Made by a program: the position numbers and the translations under genes
Source: an uncultured Ligilactobacillus sp.
GTDB lineage: Bacteria > Bacillota > Bacilli > Lactobacillales > Lactobacillaceae
Length of the DNA stretch: 64,000 nt
Direction of reading: 5' to 3'
Assembly (NCBI GenBank): GCA_934201845.1
Contig: CAKPXA010000001.1
Location: forward strand, 248,001 to 312,000
Shown: one piece after another, positions 51,287 to 61,745 of the stretch
Numbering within the stretch: position 1 is the first letter of the stretch
Layout of the letters: the number at the start of each line of letters is the position of its first letter
The notes under the pieces: model-generated
Databases searched by the model: none
What the model was told of the DNA's origin: nothing
The model's input: the letters and a program-made list of their open reading frames with translations, nothing else

Positions 51287-52270
51287 TTGGCAGAAGAAAC
51301 TGTAACCGAAGAGGAATTCACGCTTGCGGACCCGCAGATGGCGGTGGCGCTGTTCGGAATCAATGATGCGTATCTGAAGCTGATTGAGGAGGGAAGAAAC
51401 GTCATCATCAGTCCGTTCGGCGATCATGTCAGGATAAAGGGGAGAAGCGGGGACGTCGCGGAGACGCGGGAGATCTTCGCACAGCTGACGGAGCTTCTGA
51501 AGAAGGGCGTGACGGTCAGCAGTGCGGACGTCGTCTCGGCCATGACGATGGCGGAGCGCGGGACGCTGGAGTATTTCCAGGACCTCTACACGGACACTTT
51601 GATCAGGGACCGCAAGGGGAGAAGCGTCAGGGTCAAGAACTACAGCCAGAGGCAGTATGTCCAGGCGGTCAGGAACAATGACCTGGTGTTTGGCATCGGG
51701 CCGGCCGGAACGGGCAAGACGTATCTGGCCGTCGTGATGGCCGTTGCGGCGCTCAAGCGTCATGAGGTCGAGCGGCTCGTGCTGACGCGTCCGGCAGTCG
51801 AGGCCGGGGAGTCACTCGGCTTTCTGCCGGGTGACCTGAAGGAGAAGGTCGATCCGTATCTGCGGCCGATCTACGATGCTTTGAACTCGATTCTCGGCGC
51901 TGAGCACACGGAACGGCTGATTGAGCGCGGCGTCATCGAGATTGCGCCGCTGGCCTACATGCGCGGGCGCACGCTGGAGAATTCGTTTGTGATTCTCGAC
52001 GAGGCGCAGAACACGACGCGGGCGCAGATGAAGATGTTCCTGACGCGCCTCGGCTTCGGCTCGAAGATGATCGTCAACGGCGACAAGACGCAGATTGACC
52101 TGCCTAAGGGGCACAGCCAGAGCGGTCTCGTCGACGCGGAGCATATCCTGAGTGGCCTGCCGCACATCGGGTTCGTGCATTTCAATGCGGCAGACGTCGT
52201 GCGTCATCCGGTGGTTTCGGAAATCATCAGCGCCTATGAGAGGCACAACAAGACAGAAAACGAGGATTAG
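51287..52270 (+). CDS. phoH: PhoH-like ATPase (PhoH/YbeZ)
   Basis: 327-residue P-loop protein linked to RNA processing and encoded with the endoribonuclease YbeY. An N-terminal KH-like part is followed by GIGPAGTGKTYLAVVMAVAAL (Walker A), RPAVEAGESLGFLPGDLKEKV, and SFVILDEAQNTTRAQMKMFLTR (Walker B). TTG 51287 (MAEETVTEEEFTL) is chosen since GAAGGGGTG lies upstream; the longer frame starts at 51263. Overlap-free, 5 bp before ybeY. Confidence 0.94.
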   Translation: MAEETVTEEEFTLADPQMAVALFGINDAYLKLIEEGRNVIISPFGDHVRIKGRSGDVAETREIFAQLTELLKKGVTVSSADVVSAMTMAERGTLEYFQDLYTDTLIRDRKGRSVRVKNYSQRQYVQAVRNNDLVFGIGPAGTGKTYLAVVMAVAALKRHEVERLVLTRPAVEAGESLGFLPGDLKEKVDPYLRPIYDALNSILGAEHTERLIERGVIEIAPLAYMRGRTLENSFVILDEAQNTTRAQMKMFLTRLGFGSKMIVNGDKTQIDLPKGHSQSGLVDAEHILSGLPHIGFVHFNAADVVRHPVVSEIISAYERHNKTENED

Positions 52271-52275
52271 AAGCA

Positions 52276-52755
52276 ATGGACTTGGAAATTTATGACGATA
52301 CCGGCAATGTGCCGGAAGAAAGGATCGGGATGATCGAAGACATCCTGAACTTTGCCGGTGACTATATTCATCTGCCGGAAAATACAGAGATGTCAGTCAC
52401 TTTGATGAACAACGACCAGATTCATGAAATCAACAGAAAGTACCGCGGCGTCGACAAGCCGACGGATGTCATCAGCTTTGCAATCGAGGAGAACGATCCG
52501 GACGAGGTGCCGATCATCATGCCCGATGATGCGGAGTTCGACATACCGAAGAACATCGGCGACATCATGGTGTCAATGGACAAGGTGAAGGAACAGGCGG
52601 CGTACCTGGGCCACTCGGAGGACCGCGAGCTCGGGTTCCTCGTGGTGCACGGCTTCCTGCACCTGAACGGATACGACCACATGAAGGAAGAAGACGAGAA
52701 GGTCATGTTCGGCCTTCAGCGGGAGATACTGGATGCCTATGGGCTCAAACGATAG
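52276..52755 (+). CDS. ybeY: Endoribonuclease YbeY
   Basis: Zinc-dependent endoribonuclease needed for 16S rRNA 3' end maturation and ribosome quality control. 159 residues; the metal site is HGFLHLNGYDH, preceded by NRKYRGVDKPTDVISFA. The sequence overlaps the start of dgkA by 23 bp, so the two are coupled. Confidence 0.96.
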   Translation: MDLEIYDDTGNVPEERIGMIEDILNFAGDYIHLPENTEMSVTLMNNDQIHEINRKYRGVDKPTDVISFAIEENDPDEVPIIMPDDAEFDIPKNIGDIMVSMDKVKEQAAYLGHSEDRELGFLVVHGFLHLNGYDHMKEEDEKVMFGLQREILDAYGLKR

Positions 52756-53152
52756 AAACCGCCATTCGAAGTTCGTCAACCGCTGGAAGAACCGTCACTT
52801 CAGCGATTCCCTGAGGTACGCAGTCGAGGGACTGGTGACGGCCTGCCGTGAGGAGCGCAATCTGCGCTTTCACGTGTTCTCAGTGATTCTGGTCGTAATT
52901 GCGGGCTTTGTGTTCCGGGTTTCGGTTGGCGAATGGCTCTGGCTCATTCTGTGCATCTTCTTCGTCCTGGCAAGCGAGATCTGGAACACTGCCATTGAGA
53001 ATGCAGTGGACCTTGCCACGGGGTACAGAAGGCACCCGCTGGCCAAGAAGGCCAAGGACACCGCAGCGGGCGGCGTTCTTCTATCGGCTGTGTTCGCAGT
53101 GATTGTGGGCATGGTGATCTTCGTTCCGAAGATCTGGCATCTGTTTTTTTAG
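52733..53152 (+). CDS. dgkA: Undecaprenol/diacylglycerol kinase
   Basis: 139-residue membrane kinase with three helices that phosphorylates undecaprenol (or diacylglycerol) for lipid-carrier recycling. RYAVEGLVTACREERNLRFHV at the start and the catalytic motif SEIWNTAIENAVDLAT are diagnostic. ATG 52733 has GGGAG seven bases upstream; ATG 52739 is the alternative. Lies between ybeY and era, the standard order. Confidence 0.93.
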   Translation: MPMGSNDRNRHSKFVNRWKNRHFSDSLRYAVEGLVTACREERNLRFHVFSVILVVIAGFVFRVSVGEWLWLILCIFFVLASEIWNTAIENAVDLATGYRRHPLAKKAKDTAAGGVLLSAVFAVIVGMVIFVPKIWHLFF

Positions 53153-53172
53153 TGAAAATGTGAGGGAATATT

Positions 53173-54075
53173 TTGAACAGTAAATTTCATTCAGGCTTCA
53201 TTGCCATCCTGGGACGTCCGAATGTCGGCAAGTCGACGTTCCTCAATCATGTCATCGGCCAGAAGATCGCCATCATGAGCGACAAGGCGCAGACGACGAG
53301 AAACAAGATCCAGGGCATCTACACGACTGACGACGCTCAGATCGTCTTCATCGACACGCCGGGGATTCACAAGCCCCAGAGCCGGCTGGGCGACTTCATG
53401 GTGGAGTCGGCCCTGTCGACCTTGAACGAGGTGGACGCGGTCATCTTCATGGTGAACGCCGAACAGAAGCGCGGCAAGGGCGATGACTTCATCATCAACA
53501 GGCTGAAGAACGTCAGGAAGCCGATCTACCTGGCCATCAACAAGATTGACCGGGTGCACCCGGACCATCTGCTGGAAGTGATGGATGACTACCGCGATGC
53601 GCTGGACTTCAAGGACGTCTTTCCGATTTCCGCGCTGCAGGGCAACAACTGTCAGGAATTCATCGACACTTTGATCGGCGATTTGCCCGAAGGTCCGCAG
53701 TACTACCCGACGGACCAGATCACGGATCATCCGGAGCGCTTCATTGCCGGCGAACTGATCCGCGAGAAGGTGCTGGAGCTGACAAGAGAGGAAGTTCCGC
53801 ACTCCGTTGCCGTCGTCGTTGACAGAATCAAGCGCCGCGACGAGGAGAAGGTCCTGATTCAGGCCACGATCATCGTCGAGCGGCCGAGTCAGAAGGGCAT
53901 CATCATCGGCAAGGGCGGAAAGATGCTGAAGACGATCGGCGTCAAGGCCAGGAAGGACATCGAGCTCATGATGGGCGACAAGGTCTACCTGGAACTCTGG
54001 GTCAAGGTCATGCCGAACTGGAAGGACCGCCAGATTGACCTGCGTTCACTTGGCTACAAGCAGGACGACTATTAG
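53173..54075 (+). CDS. era: Ribosome assembly GTPase Era
   Basis: GTPase for 30S maturation, 300 residues. G1 [13 protein letters not shown]3 DTPGIHKP, G4 NKID, and a C-terminal KH domain with [26 protein letters not shown] 53173 follows GAGGGA. Ends at a strong terminator; recO follows. Confidence 0.98.
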   Translation: MNSKFHSGFIAILGRPNVGKSTFLNHVIGQKIAIMSDKAQTTRNKIQGIYTTDDAQIVFIDTPGIHKPQSRLGDFMVESALSTLNEVDAVIFMVNAEQKRGKGDDFIINRLKNVRKPIYLAINKIDRVHPDHLLEVMDDYRDALDFKDVFPISALQGNNCQEFIDTLIGDLPEGPQYYPTDQITDHPERFIAGELIREKVLELTREEVPHSVAVVVDRIKRRDEEKVLIQATIIVERPSQKGIIIGKGGKMLKTIGVKARKDIELMMGDKVYLELWVKVMPNWKDRQIDLRSLGYKQDDY

Positions 54076-54082
54076 AATCTTC

Positions 54083-54111
54083 GGGGCCGGACAGCGTTCC
54101 GGCCCCTTTTT
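54083..54111 (+). terminator. era terminator
   Basis: GGGGCCGGA pairs with TCCGGCCCC, followed by TTTTT. It separates era from recO by only 15 bp. Confidence 0.9.
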
Positions 54112-54126
54112 CAGGGAGGTGTTCAC

Positions 54127-54909
54127 ATGGTTCTGCATCAGGGCGAGGAGTTCTACGGCATTGTGGTTTCAAAGAGGGACTACAAGGAAAGGGATCTTCT
54201 GGTCAGAATCCTGACGAACCGCTACGGTTACCGGACGTTCTACATCCGCGGTGCAAGGAAGCGCGGCTTCCGGCTGGCCTCGGTCATCCTGCCGTTCTCG
54301 CACGGCCGCTATCTCGGCAGCATCAACGACAACGGTCTTTCCTACATTGACGCCGGCAGGGAGGTCGACCAGTACCAGAACATCTTCAATGACATCATGC
54401 TCAACGCCTATGCCTCGTACATTCTCGGCCTGGGAGAGAAGGCCATCGGAGAGGACTGCAGTCTTGCCGCTCAGTGGTACCGGCAGATTGAAGGCGCCCT
54501 GAACCTCATCGACAGGGGCGTCGACCCCGAAGTCATTGTCAGCGTCATTGAAATACAGATGCTGAACCTCTTCGGAGTGGCTCCCGAATGGCGTCACTGT
54601 GCCGTCTGTGACAGACAGGACTCTGCATTTGACTACTCGGAAAGCTACGGCGGCATCCTGTGCGAGAGGCACTGGCATCTTGACCCGCACCGGCTGCATC
54701 TTGAGCCGCGGACGGTCTGGCTCATGCGCTATCTTTCCGACGTCAGGCTCGACGTGTTCGAAAGCGTCAGCCTCAAGGACGACACGAAGAAGAAACTCAG
54801 GGCAGCGCTCGGAACAATTTACGACGACCAGGTCGGCGTCTACGTTCCGGCGGCCAGGTTCCTGAAGGAAATGACGGAATTTGACGGTGCTTTTGGAAAA
54901 AAGCCTTGA
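54127..54909 (+). CDS. recO: DNA repair protein RecO
   Basis: RecFOR-pathway protein that helps load RecA on SSB-coated DNA. 260 residues: N-terminal OB fold (FYGIVVSKRDYKERDLLVRILTNRYG), central helices, and a zinc site near the end of the middle (HCAVCDRQDSAFDYSESYGGILCERH). AGGGAGGTG precedes ATG 54127. The -35 of the downstream T-box promoter overlaps its stop codon. Confidence 0.94.
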   Translation: MVLHQGEEFYGIVVSKRDYKERDLLVRILTNRYGYRTFYIRGARKRGFRLASVILPFSHGRYLGSINDNGLSYIDAGREVDQYQNIFNDIMLNAYASYILGLGEKAIGEDCSLAAQWYRQIEGALNLIDRGVDPEVIVSVIEIQMLNLFGVAPEWRHCAVCDRQDSAFDYSESYGGILCERHWHLDPHRLHLEPRTVWLMRYLSDVRLDVFESVSLKDDTKKKLRAALGTIYDDQVGVYVPAARFLKEMTEFDGAFGKKP

Positions 54910-54934
54910 CAAACCGGAATATTTAAATTATCCT
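54906..54934 (+). promoter_or_regulatory. Promoter of the glyQS T-box transcript
   Basis: TTGACA (54906-54911), 17-bp spacer, TATCCT (54929-54934). The -35 hexamer contains the recO stop codon. Confidence 0.8.
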
Positions 54935-54939
54935 AAGGT

Positions 54940-55152
54940 CAATCGAATAGAAGACGGTGAGAAAAGAAAGTCAGCGGCATGGAGCGCAAAGCGAGTCTGG
55001 AATGGTGAGAGCAGACTGCAACGGCCGCCTGACTGGCGCTTTTTGAGTCTTGACGAAATTAAGCTGCTAGGCAAAACTAGAAGTAGGGTGGAACCGCGAT
55101 TTGCGAAAAGTCGTCCCTATGTGACCACAGGCGTCGCATAGGGACTTTTTCT
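54940..55152 (+). ncRNA. T-box leader, tRNA-Gly type, upstream of glyQS
   Basis: T-box AGGGTGGAACCGCG at 55085-55098 and a terminator GTCCCTATG/CATAGGGAC with TTTTT (55112-55152). A GGC codon in the upstream stem region (AACGGCCGCC) is a plausible Gly specifier. Confidence 0.92.
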
Positions 55153-55202
55153 ATGCGGTCAATGCGGTCGTTTTCGCGATAAATTTCAGGAGGTATTGCC
55201 TT

Positions 55203-56120
55203 ATGGCTAAAAAATTAGCAATGCAGGACATCATTTTGACATTGCAGCAGTTCTGGGCCAAGCAGGGATGCATGCTGATGCAGGCTTATGACAACGAGAA
55301 GGGTGCCGGCACGATGAGCCCGTACACCTTCCTGCGTGCAATCGGACCGGAACCATGGAACGTGGCCTACGTTGAACCGTCCCGCCGTCCCGCCGACGGA
55401 CGCTACGGCGAAAACCCGAACCGTCTGTTCCAGCACCATCAGTTCCAGGTCATCATGAAGCCGAATCCGACGAACATCCAGGACCTTTACCTTGACTCGC
55501 TCAAGGCGCTCGGCATCGATTCGAAGGAGCACGACATCCGCTTCGTCGAGGACAACTGGGAGAACCCCTCAATGGGCTGCGCCGGTGTCGGCTGGGAAGT
55601 CTGGCTCGACGGCATGGAAATCACGCAGTTCACGTACTTCCAGCAGGTCGGCGGTCTCGAGGTCCGTCCCGTTGCCGTTGAAGTGACATACGGTCTCGAA
55701 CGCCTGTCATCCTACATCCAGGAAGTCAACTCCGTCTTCGACCTTGAATGGGCCGACGGCGTCAAGTACGGCGACATTTTCAAGGAACCGGAATACGAGC
55801 ACTCCAAGTATGCCTTCGAGGAAAGCAACCAGGAGATGCTGCTTGCAATGTTCGACACCTATGAGACCGAAGCGAAGAAGCAGATTGCCAACGGTCTTGT
55901 TCATCCGGCCTATGACTATATTCTGAAATGCAGTCATACGTTCAACCTGCTGGATGCCCGCGGCGCCGTTTCCGTCACGGAGCGCGCAGGTTATCTTGCC
56001 CGCATCCGCAACATGGCCAAGTCGGTCGCCAAGGCCTTCATCGAAGAGCGCAGGAAGCTCGGCTTCCCGCTCATCAAGGATGAGAAGCTGCGTCAGGAAC
56101 TGCTGAAGGAGGATAAATAA
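55203..56120 (+). CDS. glyQ: Glycyl-tRNA synthetase alpha subunit
   Basis: Catalytic alpha subunit of the bacterial tetrameric GlyRS. 305 residues: [62 protein letters not shown] and YFQQVGG are all strong family markers. AGGAGGT precedes ATG 55203. Its TAA overlaps the glyS ATG by one base. Confidence 0.98.
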   Translation: MAKKLAMQDIILTLQQFWAKQGCMLMQAYDNEKGAGTMSPYTFLRAIGPEPWNVAYVEPSRRPADGRYGENPNRLFQHHQFQVIMKPNPTNIQDLYLDSLKALGIDSKEHDIRFVEDNWENPSMGCAGVGWEVWLDGMEITQFTYFQQVGGLEVRPVAVEVTYGLERLSSYIQEVNSVFDLEWADGVKYGDIFKEPEYEHSKYAFEESNQEMLLAMFDTYETEAKKQIANGLVHPAYDYILKCSHTFNLLDARGAVSVTERAGYLARIRNMAKSVAKAFIEERRKLGFPLIKDEKLRQELLKEDK

Positions 56121-58195
56121 TGGCACATAACTACTTGCTTGAAATCGGGCTTGAAGAAATCCCCGCTCATGTTGTAACGCCAAGCATCAATCAGCTTGCC
56201 GAGCGCATGGAATCCTTCCTCAGGGAGAACCGTCTCGGCTTTGAGAGAATCGAAAGGTACTCGACGCCCCGCCGCCTTGCGCTGAAGGTCATCGGACTTT
56301 CCGACAGGCAGGATGACGTCGAGGAGCTTGCCAAGGGACCTGCGAAGAAGATCGCCTACGACAAGGACGGCAACTGGTCCAAGGCTGCCCGGGGCTTTGC
56401 CCGCGGCCAGGGCGTAAGCGTCGACGACCTGTTCTTCCAGGAACTGAAGGGCGTCGAATACGTCTATGTCAGGAAGTTCATTGAAGGCAAGGCCTGCGCC
56501 GATGTTCTGAAGGGCGTAAGCGACGTCGTCATGGCAATGAAGTTCCCGACGATGATGCGCTGGGGCACGAACGACTTCGAATACGTCCGTCCCATCCGCT
56601 GGCTCATCTCCCTGCTTGACAATGACGTCGTTCCCTTCAAGGTGCTGAGCCTTGAGGCAGGACGCACTTCCCAGGGGCACCGCTTCCTCGGCGGCGAGGT
56701 CGGGGTTTCCGGCGCCGATGCCTATCCGGAATGCCTGAAGTCCGAAATGGTCATCGCCGATGCAAGGGAACGCGAGAACATGATTACGTCCCAGATTAAC
56801 GAGCTGGCAGAGAAGAACTCATGGAACATCGTGGTCGATCCCGACCTGCTGGAAGAGGTCAACAACCTTGTCGAATATCCGACGGTCTTTGCCGGTTCAT
56901 TTGACGAGAAGTACCTGGCAGTTCCTGATGCCGTGCTGATCACTTCGATGAAGGACAACCAGCGCTACTTCTACGTCACGGACGACGAGGGAAGGCTTCT
57001 TCCTCACTTCGTCTCCGTAAGGAACGGCAATTCCGACTACATCGAAAACGTCGTTTCCGGCAACGAGAAGGTTCTGACGGCCCGTCTCGAGGACGCCAGG
57101 TTCTTCTACGAGGAAGACCAGAAGCAGACGATTGCCGACTACGTTGAACGCCTGAAGAAGGTCATGTTCCACGACAAGATCGGCACGATCTACGAGAAGA
57201 TGGAACGCGTCTCGCTCATCGCAGCCTTCCTCGGCGAACAGCTCGGCCTTGACGATTCCCAGCTTGCAGACCTCAGGCGCGCTTCCATGATCTACAAGTT
57301 CGACCTCGTGACGGGGATGGTCGGAGAATTCTCCGAACTCCAGGGTGTCATGGGCGAGATCTACGCCAACCTGTTCGGCGAGTCGAAGGACGTTGCCACG
57401 GCAATGCGTGAGGAATACATGCCGACAAGTGCCGAGGGCGACCTGCCCGAATCAGTCGTCGGCGCCGTTCTCTCGCTTGCCGACAAGACTGACAGCATCC
57501 AGGCCTTCTTCTCCGCCGGCATGATTCCAAGCGGATCGAACGACCCTTATGCCCTGAGGCGCCAGGCCCTCGGCATTGTCAGGATTGCTCTTGACAAGGG
57601 CTGGAAGATTTCCGTGCCGATGCTTCATGACGCCGTCATGGCAGCATATGGTCAGCGTGAGGATCTCTACGCAAACATCGATCCGGAAAGAAACTACGCA
57701 AATGTCAGGGACTTCATGTTCGACCGCGTTGCCCAGATCGTCGGTGCAGAAGACATTGCCCGCGACGCGCTCAATGCGGCCCTTCAGAACAGGGACAACG
57801 AATTCGTCTCCGTCCTCGAAGCCGCTGCAACGCTGACGAGGCACGCCGACGATTCCGACTACAAGGAAACGGTCGAGGCTCTGACACGTGTGACGCGCCT
57901 TGCCGCCAAGGCCGACTTCGACAACCCGTCCGTTGACGAGTCACTGTTCGAAAACGACGCAGAAAAGGCCCTTCACGATGCCTGCGCCGAAGCTTCCGAA
58001 GGCTACTGCTGCAAGTCATACGAAGAAAGGTACGAAGCACTTCATTCTCTCAAGGATGAAATCAGTGCCTACTTCGATGCAACAATGGTCATGGCCGACG
58101 ACGAGAAGGTCAGAAGAAACCGCCTGAGTCAGCTGGTTCTTCTTGCAGACCTCACGAAGCCGTTCGGCTCTCTTGAGGAACTGAACGTCAAGTAA
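56120..58195 (+). CDS. glyS: Glycyl-tRNA synthetase beta subunit
   Basis: 691-residue tRNA-binding beta subunit, starting HNYLLEIGLEEIPAHVV, with STPRRLALKV, MRWGTNDFEYVRPIRWLISLL (the HD-like catalytic remnant region follows), GEFSELQGVMGEIYA and a C-terminal anticodon-binding domain. Co-transcribed with glyQ under the T-box; ends at a strong terminator. Confidence 0.98.
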   Translation: MAHNYLLEIGLEEIPAHVVTPSINQLAERMESFLRENRLGFERIERYSTPRRLALKVIGLSDRQDDVEELAKGPAKKIAYDKDGNWSKAARGFARGQGVSVDDLFFQELKGVEYVYVRKFIEGKACADVLKGVSDVVMAMKFPTMMRWGTNDFEYVRPIRWLISLLDNDVVPFKVLSLEAGRTSQGHRFLGGEVGVSGADAYPECLKSEMVIADARERENMITSQINELAEKNSWNIVVDPDLLEEVNNLVEYPTVFAGSFDEKYLAVPDAVLITSMKDNQRYFYVTDDEGRLLPHFVSVRNGNSDYIENVVSGNEKVLTARLEDARFFYEEDQKQTIADYVERLKKVMFHDKIGTIYEKMERVSLIAAFLGEQLGLDDSQLADLRRASMIYKFDLVTGMVGEFSELQGVMGEIYANLFGESKDVATAMREEYMPTSAEGDLPESVVGAVLSLADKTDSIQAFFSAGMIPSGSNDPYALRRQALGIVRIALDKGWKISVPMLHDAVMAAYGQREDLYANIDPERNYANVRDFMFDRVAQIVGAEDIARDALNAALQNRDNEFVSVLEAAATLTRHADDSDYKETVEALTRVTRLAAKADFDNPSVDESLFENDAEKALHDACAEASEGYCCKSYEERYEALHSLKDEISAYFDATMVMADDEKVRRNRLSQLVLLADLTKPFGSLEELNVK

Positions 58196-58209
58196 CTGAT
58201 GATCTTGAG

Positions 58210-58241
58210 AACTCCGCTCCGGAAATGGAGCGGAGTTTTTT
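58210..58241 (+). terminator. glyQS terminator
   Basis: AACTCCGCTCC pairs perfectly with GGAGCGGAGTT, followed by TTTT. Confidence 0.93.
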
Positions 58242-58409
58242 CAAATTGATGCGGGTCGCATGCCCGTCAACACCGGCTGAGTTTCCTGAAACTGTCAGAA
58301 GCAAGCGGAGGGCAGATTCCTGCCGGGATTGGCGGGCGGGTGCGGGGATTTCAAGGCAAGTTACGAAGCACTGCATTTTCCGGCAGACGAAGGAGATGGT
58401 ACTTTCTTC
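58242..58409. other. Spacer between glyS terminator and dnaG promoter
   Basis: GC-rich, no ORF with coding character; only the solo motif at 58371 is notable. Confidence 0.5.
58371..58386 (+). repeat. Solo short repeat motif upstream of dnaG
   Basis: GCACTGCATTTTCCGGCAG, with the CTGC/GCAG dyad, 32 bp upstream of the dnaG -35. Confidence 0.5.
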
Positions 58410-58438
58410 TTGTCTGCACGCTTTTTTTATTGTATAAT
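58410..58438 (+). promoter_or_regulatory. Promoter for dnaG-rpoD
   Basis: TTGTCT (58410-58415), 17-bp spacer, TATAAT (58433-58438). Confidence 0.8.
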
Positions 58439-58519
58439 AGTCAATGATTATGCGAAACAGGTCGTACGTTCATGGCGTGCGGCCTTTCTAAACCTCGTGG
58501 TGCGACGGGAGGGGATCCT

Positions 58520-60370
58520 TTGGCGGTGAGAATACCTGAAAATGTTGTTGACATGGTCCGTGACAAGGCAGATATTCTGGATGTCGTCGGACGCTATGTC
58601 CAGATGCAGCGTTCGGGCAAGAACTGGTTCGGCGCGTGTCCGTTCCATGCCGAGAAGACGCCGTCGTTTTCCGTCAACGAACAGGGGCAGTTCTTCCACT
58701 GCTTCTCGTGCGGGCGCGGGGGGAACGTCTTCAAGTTCATCATGGAGCTTGAGAACCTCAGTTTTCCCGAAGCCGTCTTCCGGGTTGCAGAGCTTGAGAA
58801 CATCGAGCTTGACGCGCAGTATTCGCCGGAAGCGAGGGCTGAGGGGCAGCGTGCCTTCGAGTCTTCGGAGACCGGCCGGCTCAAGGGTCTGTACAAGATG
58901 GCGGCGGATGTCTACCATTATATGCTGACGACGGCCGAGTCCGGCGAGGAGGCGCTTGAATACCTGCACAGGCGCGGTCTGACCGACGAAATCATCGAGG
59001 AGTTCAACCTGGGCTTTGCCCCTTCGCAGGATTTTCTTGAAACCTACTTCAAGTCGCACGGCACTGATGACTATCAGCTGTTCAGGAAGTCCGGCCTGTT
59101 CGTTGAACGCGGCGACGGCAGTCTTGCGGACAGGTTCCACTCCCGCGTGATGTTCCCGATCAGAAACGTCTCCGGGCAGACGATAGCCTTTTCCGGCCGC
59201 CTGCTGGTCAGTGACGACCATTCCCCGAAGTATCTGAACTCGCCGGAGACGCCGCTGTTTGAGAAGAGCAGGGTTCTCTTCAACTTCGACAGGGCCAGGA
59301 GCGTTATCAGGCATGAGGGCGAGGCCTACCTGTTCGAGGGGTTCATGGATGTCCTGGCCGCATACAGGTCGGGGCTTAAGAACGGCTTTGCATCGATGGG
59401 GACGAGCCTGACCGACGAGCAGATTCATCAGATTGAGCAGAACACGAAGAAGGTCTTCATCTGCTATGACGGTGACAAGCCGGGACAGGCCGCGGTCAGA
59501 AGGGCGCTCGGGCTTTTTTCCGCCTCTTCCGGCATCGAGTGCGGCGTCATCAACGTTCCGGAAAGGCTCGACCCGGATGAGTACGTCAGGAAGTACGGCA
59601 CGGAGGCCTTCGCGCGGGTTGTCCGCGAGAACCGCGAGACGGCGCTCGAGTTCTACATGCGCCACTTCAGGGAAGGCCGCAATCTTGAAACCGAAACCGG
59701 TCAGCTCGCCTACATTGCCGATGTTCTGGGCGAAACGGCGAAGGTCAGGGACCAGCTGCAGGTTCAGCTGACGCTCGGCCGCCTGGCCAGGGAGTTCGGC
59801 ATTGAAAAATCCAGTCTTGAGAGTCAGTTGAGAGTCCTTCAGCAGCAGTTCGGCGCCTCCTTCGTCAAGGAGGAGACAACGGGCAGGGGGACGTCCCCGC
59901 CGATGCCGGTTTCCCCGTCTGCTGAAAGAAGTCTTTCGAAGGTCGAGAAGGCTGAAAGGCTGCTGATTCACCGTATCTTGAACGAACGCGACGCATTATT
60001 GAAGGTGTTAGGAATCGAGGGGTTCCAGTTCGTTCACGTCGACTACCAGGAGCTGTATCTTCTGGCTGAAGGATACTACAGCAGCTATGACGCCTATGAT
60101 GAGTCGAAGTTCTTCGACTATGTCGGAGACCCCGCACTTCAGAACGTTCTGAGTTCAGTGGAGATGGGCGAATATGGCGAATACGATGAACAGGAAGTGG
60201 ATGACTGTCTGAGGGTGATTGCCCATGACGCGCCGCTCGAGCAGAGAATCGAGCAGCTCGGTGCGCAGCTGGAACAGGCGAAGCGCATGAATGATGTGAA
60301 CAGGATAACTGATTTGACGGTCAAGTACATTGAGATGCTGCAGGAAAGGCAGAGGCAGCCGGGCGCGTGA
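58520..60370 (+). CDS. dnaG: DNA primase
   Basis: 616-residue replication primase. The CHC2 zinc finger is CPFHAEKTPSF...CFSCGRGG near residues 35-65; the TOPRIM core has YLFEGFMDVLAAY (Glu) and CYDGDKPGQAA (Asp pair). The C-terminal helicase-binding part follows from about 430. TTG 58520 (MAVRIPENVVDMV) is chosen because GGGAGGGG ends five bases upstream; the in-frame extension to 58472 has none. Upstream of rpoD as in the macromolecular synthesis operon. Confidence 0.96.
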   Translation: MAVRIPENVVDMVRDKADILDVVGRYVQMQRSGKNWFGACPFHAEKTPSFSVNEQGQFFHCFSCGRGGNVFKFIMELENLSFPEAVFRVAELENIELDAQYSPEARAEGQRAFESSETGRLKGLYKMAADVYHYMLTTAESGEEALEYLHRRGLTDEIIEEFNLGFAPSQDFLETYFKSHGTDDYQLFRKSGLFVERGDGSLADRFHSRVMFPIRNVSGQTIAFSGRLLVSDDHSPKYLNSPETPLFEKSRVLFNFDRARSVIRHEGEAYLFEGFMDVLAAYRSGLKNGFASMGTSLTDEQIHQIEQNTKKVFICYDGDKPGQAAVRRALGLFSASSGIECGVINVPERLDPDEYVRKYGTEAFARVVRENRETALEFYMRHFREGRNLETETGQLAYIADVLGETAKVRDQLQVQLTLGRLAREFGIEKSSLESQLRVLQQQFGASFVKEETTGRGTSPPMPVSPSAERSLSKVEKAERLLIHRILNERDALLKVLGIEGFQFVHVDYQELYLLAEGYYSSYDAYDESKFFDYVGDPALQNVLSSVEMGEYGEYDEQEVDDCLRVIAHDAPLEQRIEQLGAQLEQAKRMNDVNRITDLTVKYIEMLQERQRQPGA

Positions 60371-60424
60371 CCCGGCCTTCACGGCAGCTGTCGAAGCTTC
60401 AATTTTTAAAGGGAGGGCCTGACA

Positions 60425-61546
60425 TTGGCTGAAGAGAAGAAAAATAACCAGTTGGATGAAGTTGTATACAAGAAAGCGTTGCGTGAAGTTGTCCAGGAAT
60501 TCAAGCCGGCCGGCGAAGTAAAGTTTGACGACTTGAAGGACCGCGTCGAATCGCTGGACCTGACAAACGAACAGCTGGGAAAACTGGTTGCGGATGTTGA
60601 GAACAAGGGCATTTCCGTCGTTGATGAAAACGGCGATCCCACGACGGTCAGTCTCAACCAGGCTCAGGAGGAGGAAAAGGAGCTTTCAAAGAGCGACGTC
60701 TCCGCTCCGTCCGGCGTTAAGATCAACGACCCTGTCAGGATGTACCTCAAGGAAATCGGCCGCGTCAACCTGCTGACGGCCGAAGAGGAGAAGAACCTGG
60801 CTCTGAGAATCGAGGAGGGCGACGAAGAGGCCAAGCAGCGTCTCGCCGAAGCCAACCTTCGTCTTGTCGTCTCCATTGCCAAGCGTTATGTCGGTCGCGG
60901 CATGTCCTTCCTTGACCTCATTCAGGAAGGAAACATGGGTCTGATGAAGGCCGTCGAGAAGTTTGACTACCGCAAGGGCTTCAAGTTCTCGACATATGCA
61001 ACGTGGTGGATCAGGCAGGCAATCACGCGTGCGATTGCCGATCAGGCGCGCACGATCCGCATCCCCGTGCACATGGTCGAGACAATCAACAAGCTGATCC
61101 GCATCCAGCGTCAGATGCTTCAGGATCTCGGCCGCGAGCCGATTCCCGAGGAAATCGGCGCTGAAATGAACCTGCCTACTGAAAAGGTCCGCGAAATCCT
61201 CAAGATTGCCCAGGAGCCCGTTTCCCTTGAGACTCCTATCGGCGAAGAGGACGATTCGCATCTCGGCGACTTCATCGAGGATCATGCGGCAACGAGTCCT
61301 GCCGACCATGCTGCCTACGAACTGCTCAAGGAACAGATTGAAAGCGTGCTTGACACGCTGACGGACCGCGAGGAGAACGTCCTGCGCCTGCGCTTCGGTC
61401 TTGACGACGGACGCACGCGCACGCTTGAGGAAGTGGGCAAGGTCTTCGGCGTCACGCGCGAACGCATTCGCCAGATTGAGGCGAAGGCCCTGCGCAAGCT
61501 GCGCCATCCTTCGCGTTCAAAGCAGCTGAAGGATTTTCTTGAATAG
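60425..61546 (+). CDS. rpoD: Primary sigma factor RpoD (sigma-A)
   Basis: 373-residue housekeeping sigma factor. Region 1.1 is acidic and short; region 1.2-2 contains [47 protein letters not shown] and [13 protein letters not shown] (2.4); region 3 follows, and region 4 has [33 protein letters not shown] 60425 follows GGGAGGG. Own terminator. Confidence 0.98.
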   Translation: MAEEKKNNQLDEVVYKKALREVVQEFKPAGEVKFDDLKDRVESLDLTNEQLGKLVADVENKGISVVDENGDPTTVSLNQAQEEEKELSKSDVSAPSGVKINDPVRMYLKEIGRVNLLTAEEEKNLALRIEEGDEEAKQRLAEANLRLVVSIAKRYVGRGMSFLDLIQEGNMGLMKAVEKFDYRKGFKFSTYATWWIRQAITRAIADQARTIRIPVHMVETINKLIRIQRQMLQDLGREPIPEEIGAEMNLPTEKVREILKIAQEPVSLETPIGEEDDSHLGDFIEDHAATSPADHAAYELLKEQIESVLDTLTDREENVLRLRFGLDDGRTRTLEEVGKVFGVTRERIRQIEAKALRKLRHPSRSKQLKDFLE

Positions 61547-61559
61547 TGCAAGTTAAATG

Positions 61560-61601
61560 AGAGTTAGTGTTTTGCCTGATGGTAACACTAACTCTTTTTT
61601 A
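61560..61601 (+). terminator. rpoD terminator
   Basis: AGAGTTAGTGTT pairs perfectly with AACACTAACTCT, followed by TTTTTT. Confidence 0.95.
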
Positions 61602-61745
61602 ATCGTACATTATTTTGTAATACTATTGTAGATTAATTGGTTTCCCAATTAGAAACTCCATAATATAAAACAGTTCCATTTCACAAAAGATTTCCCGCTG
61701 AAACTCAGGCACACTATTTTATTTGCAAATAATCAAGTGTAGTTA
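61602..61745. other. AT-rich spacer before the GntR gene
   Basis: About 145 bp, clearly more AT-rich than the surroundings, no ORF. AATTGG-TTT-CCAATT-like dyad near 61636-61651 could be an operator. Confidence 0.4.
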
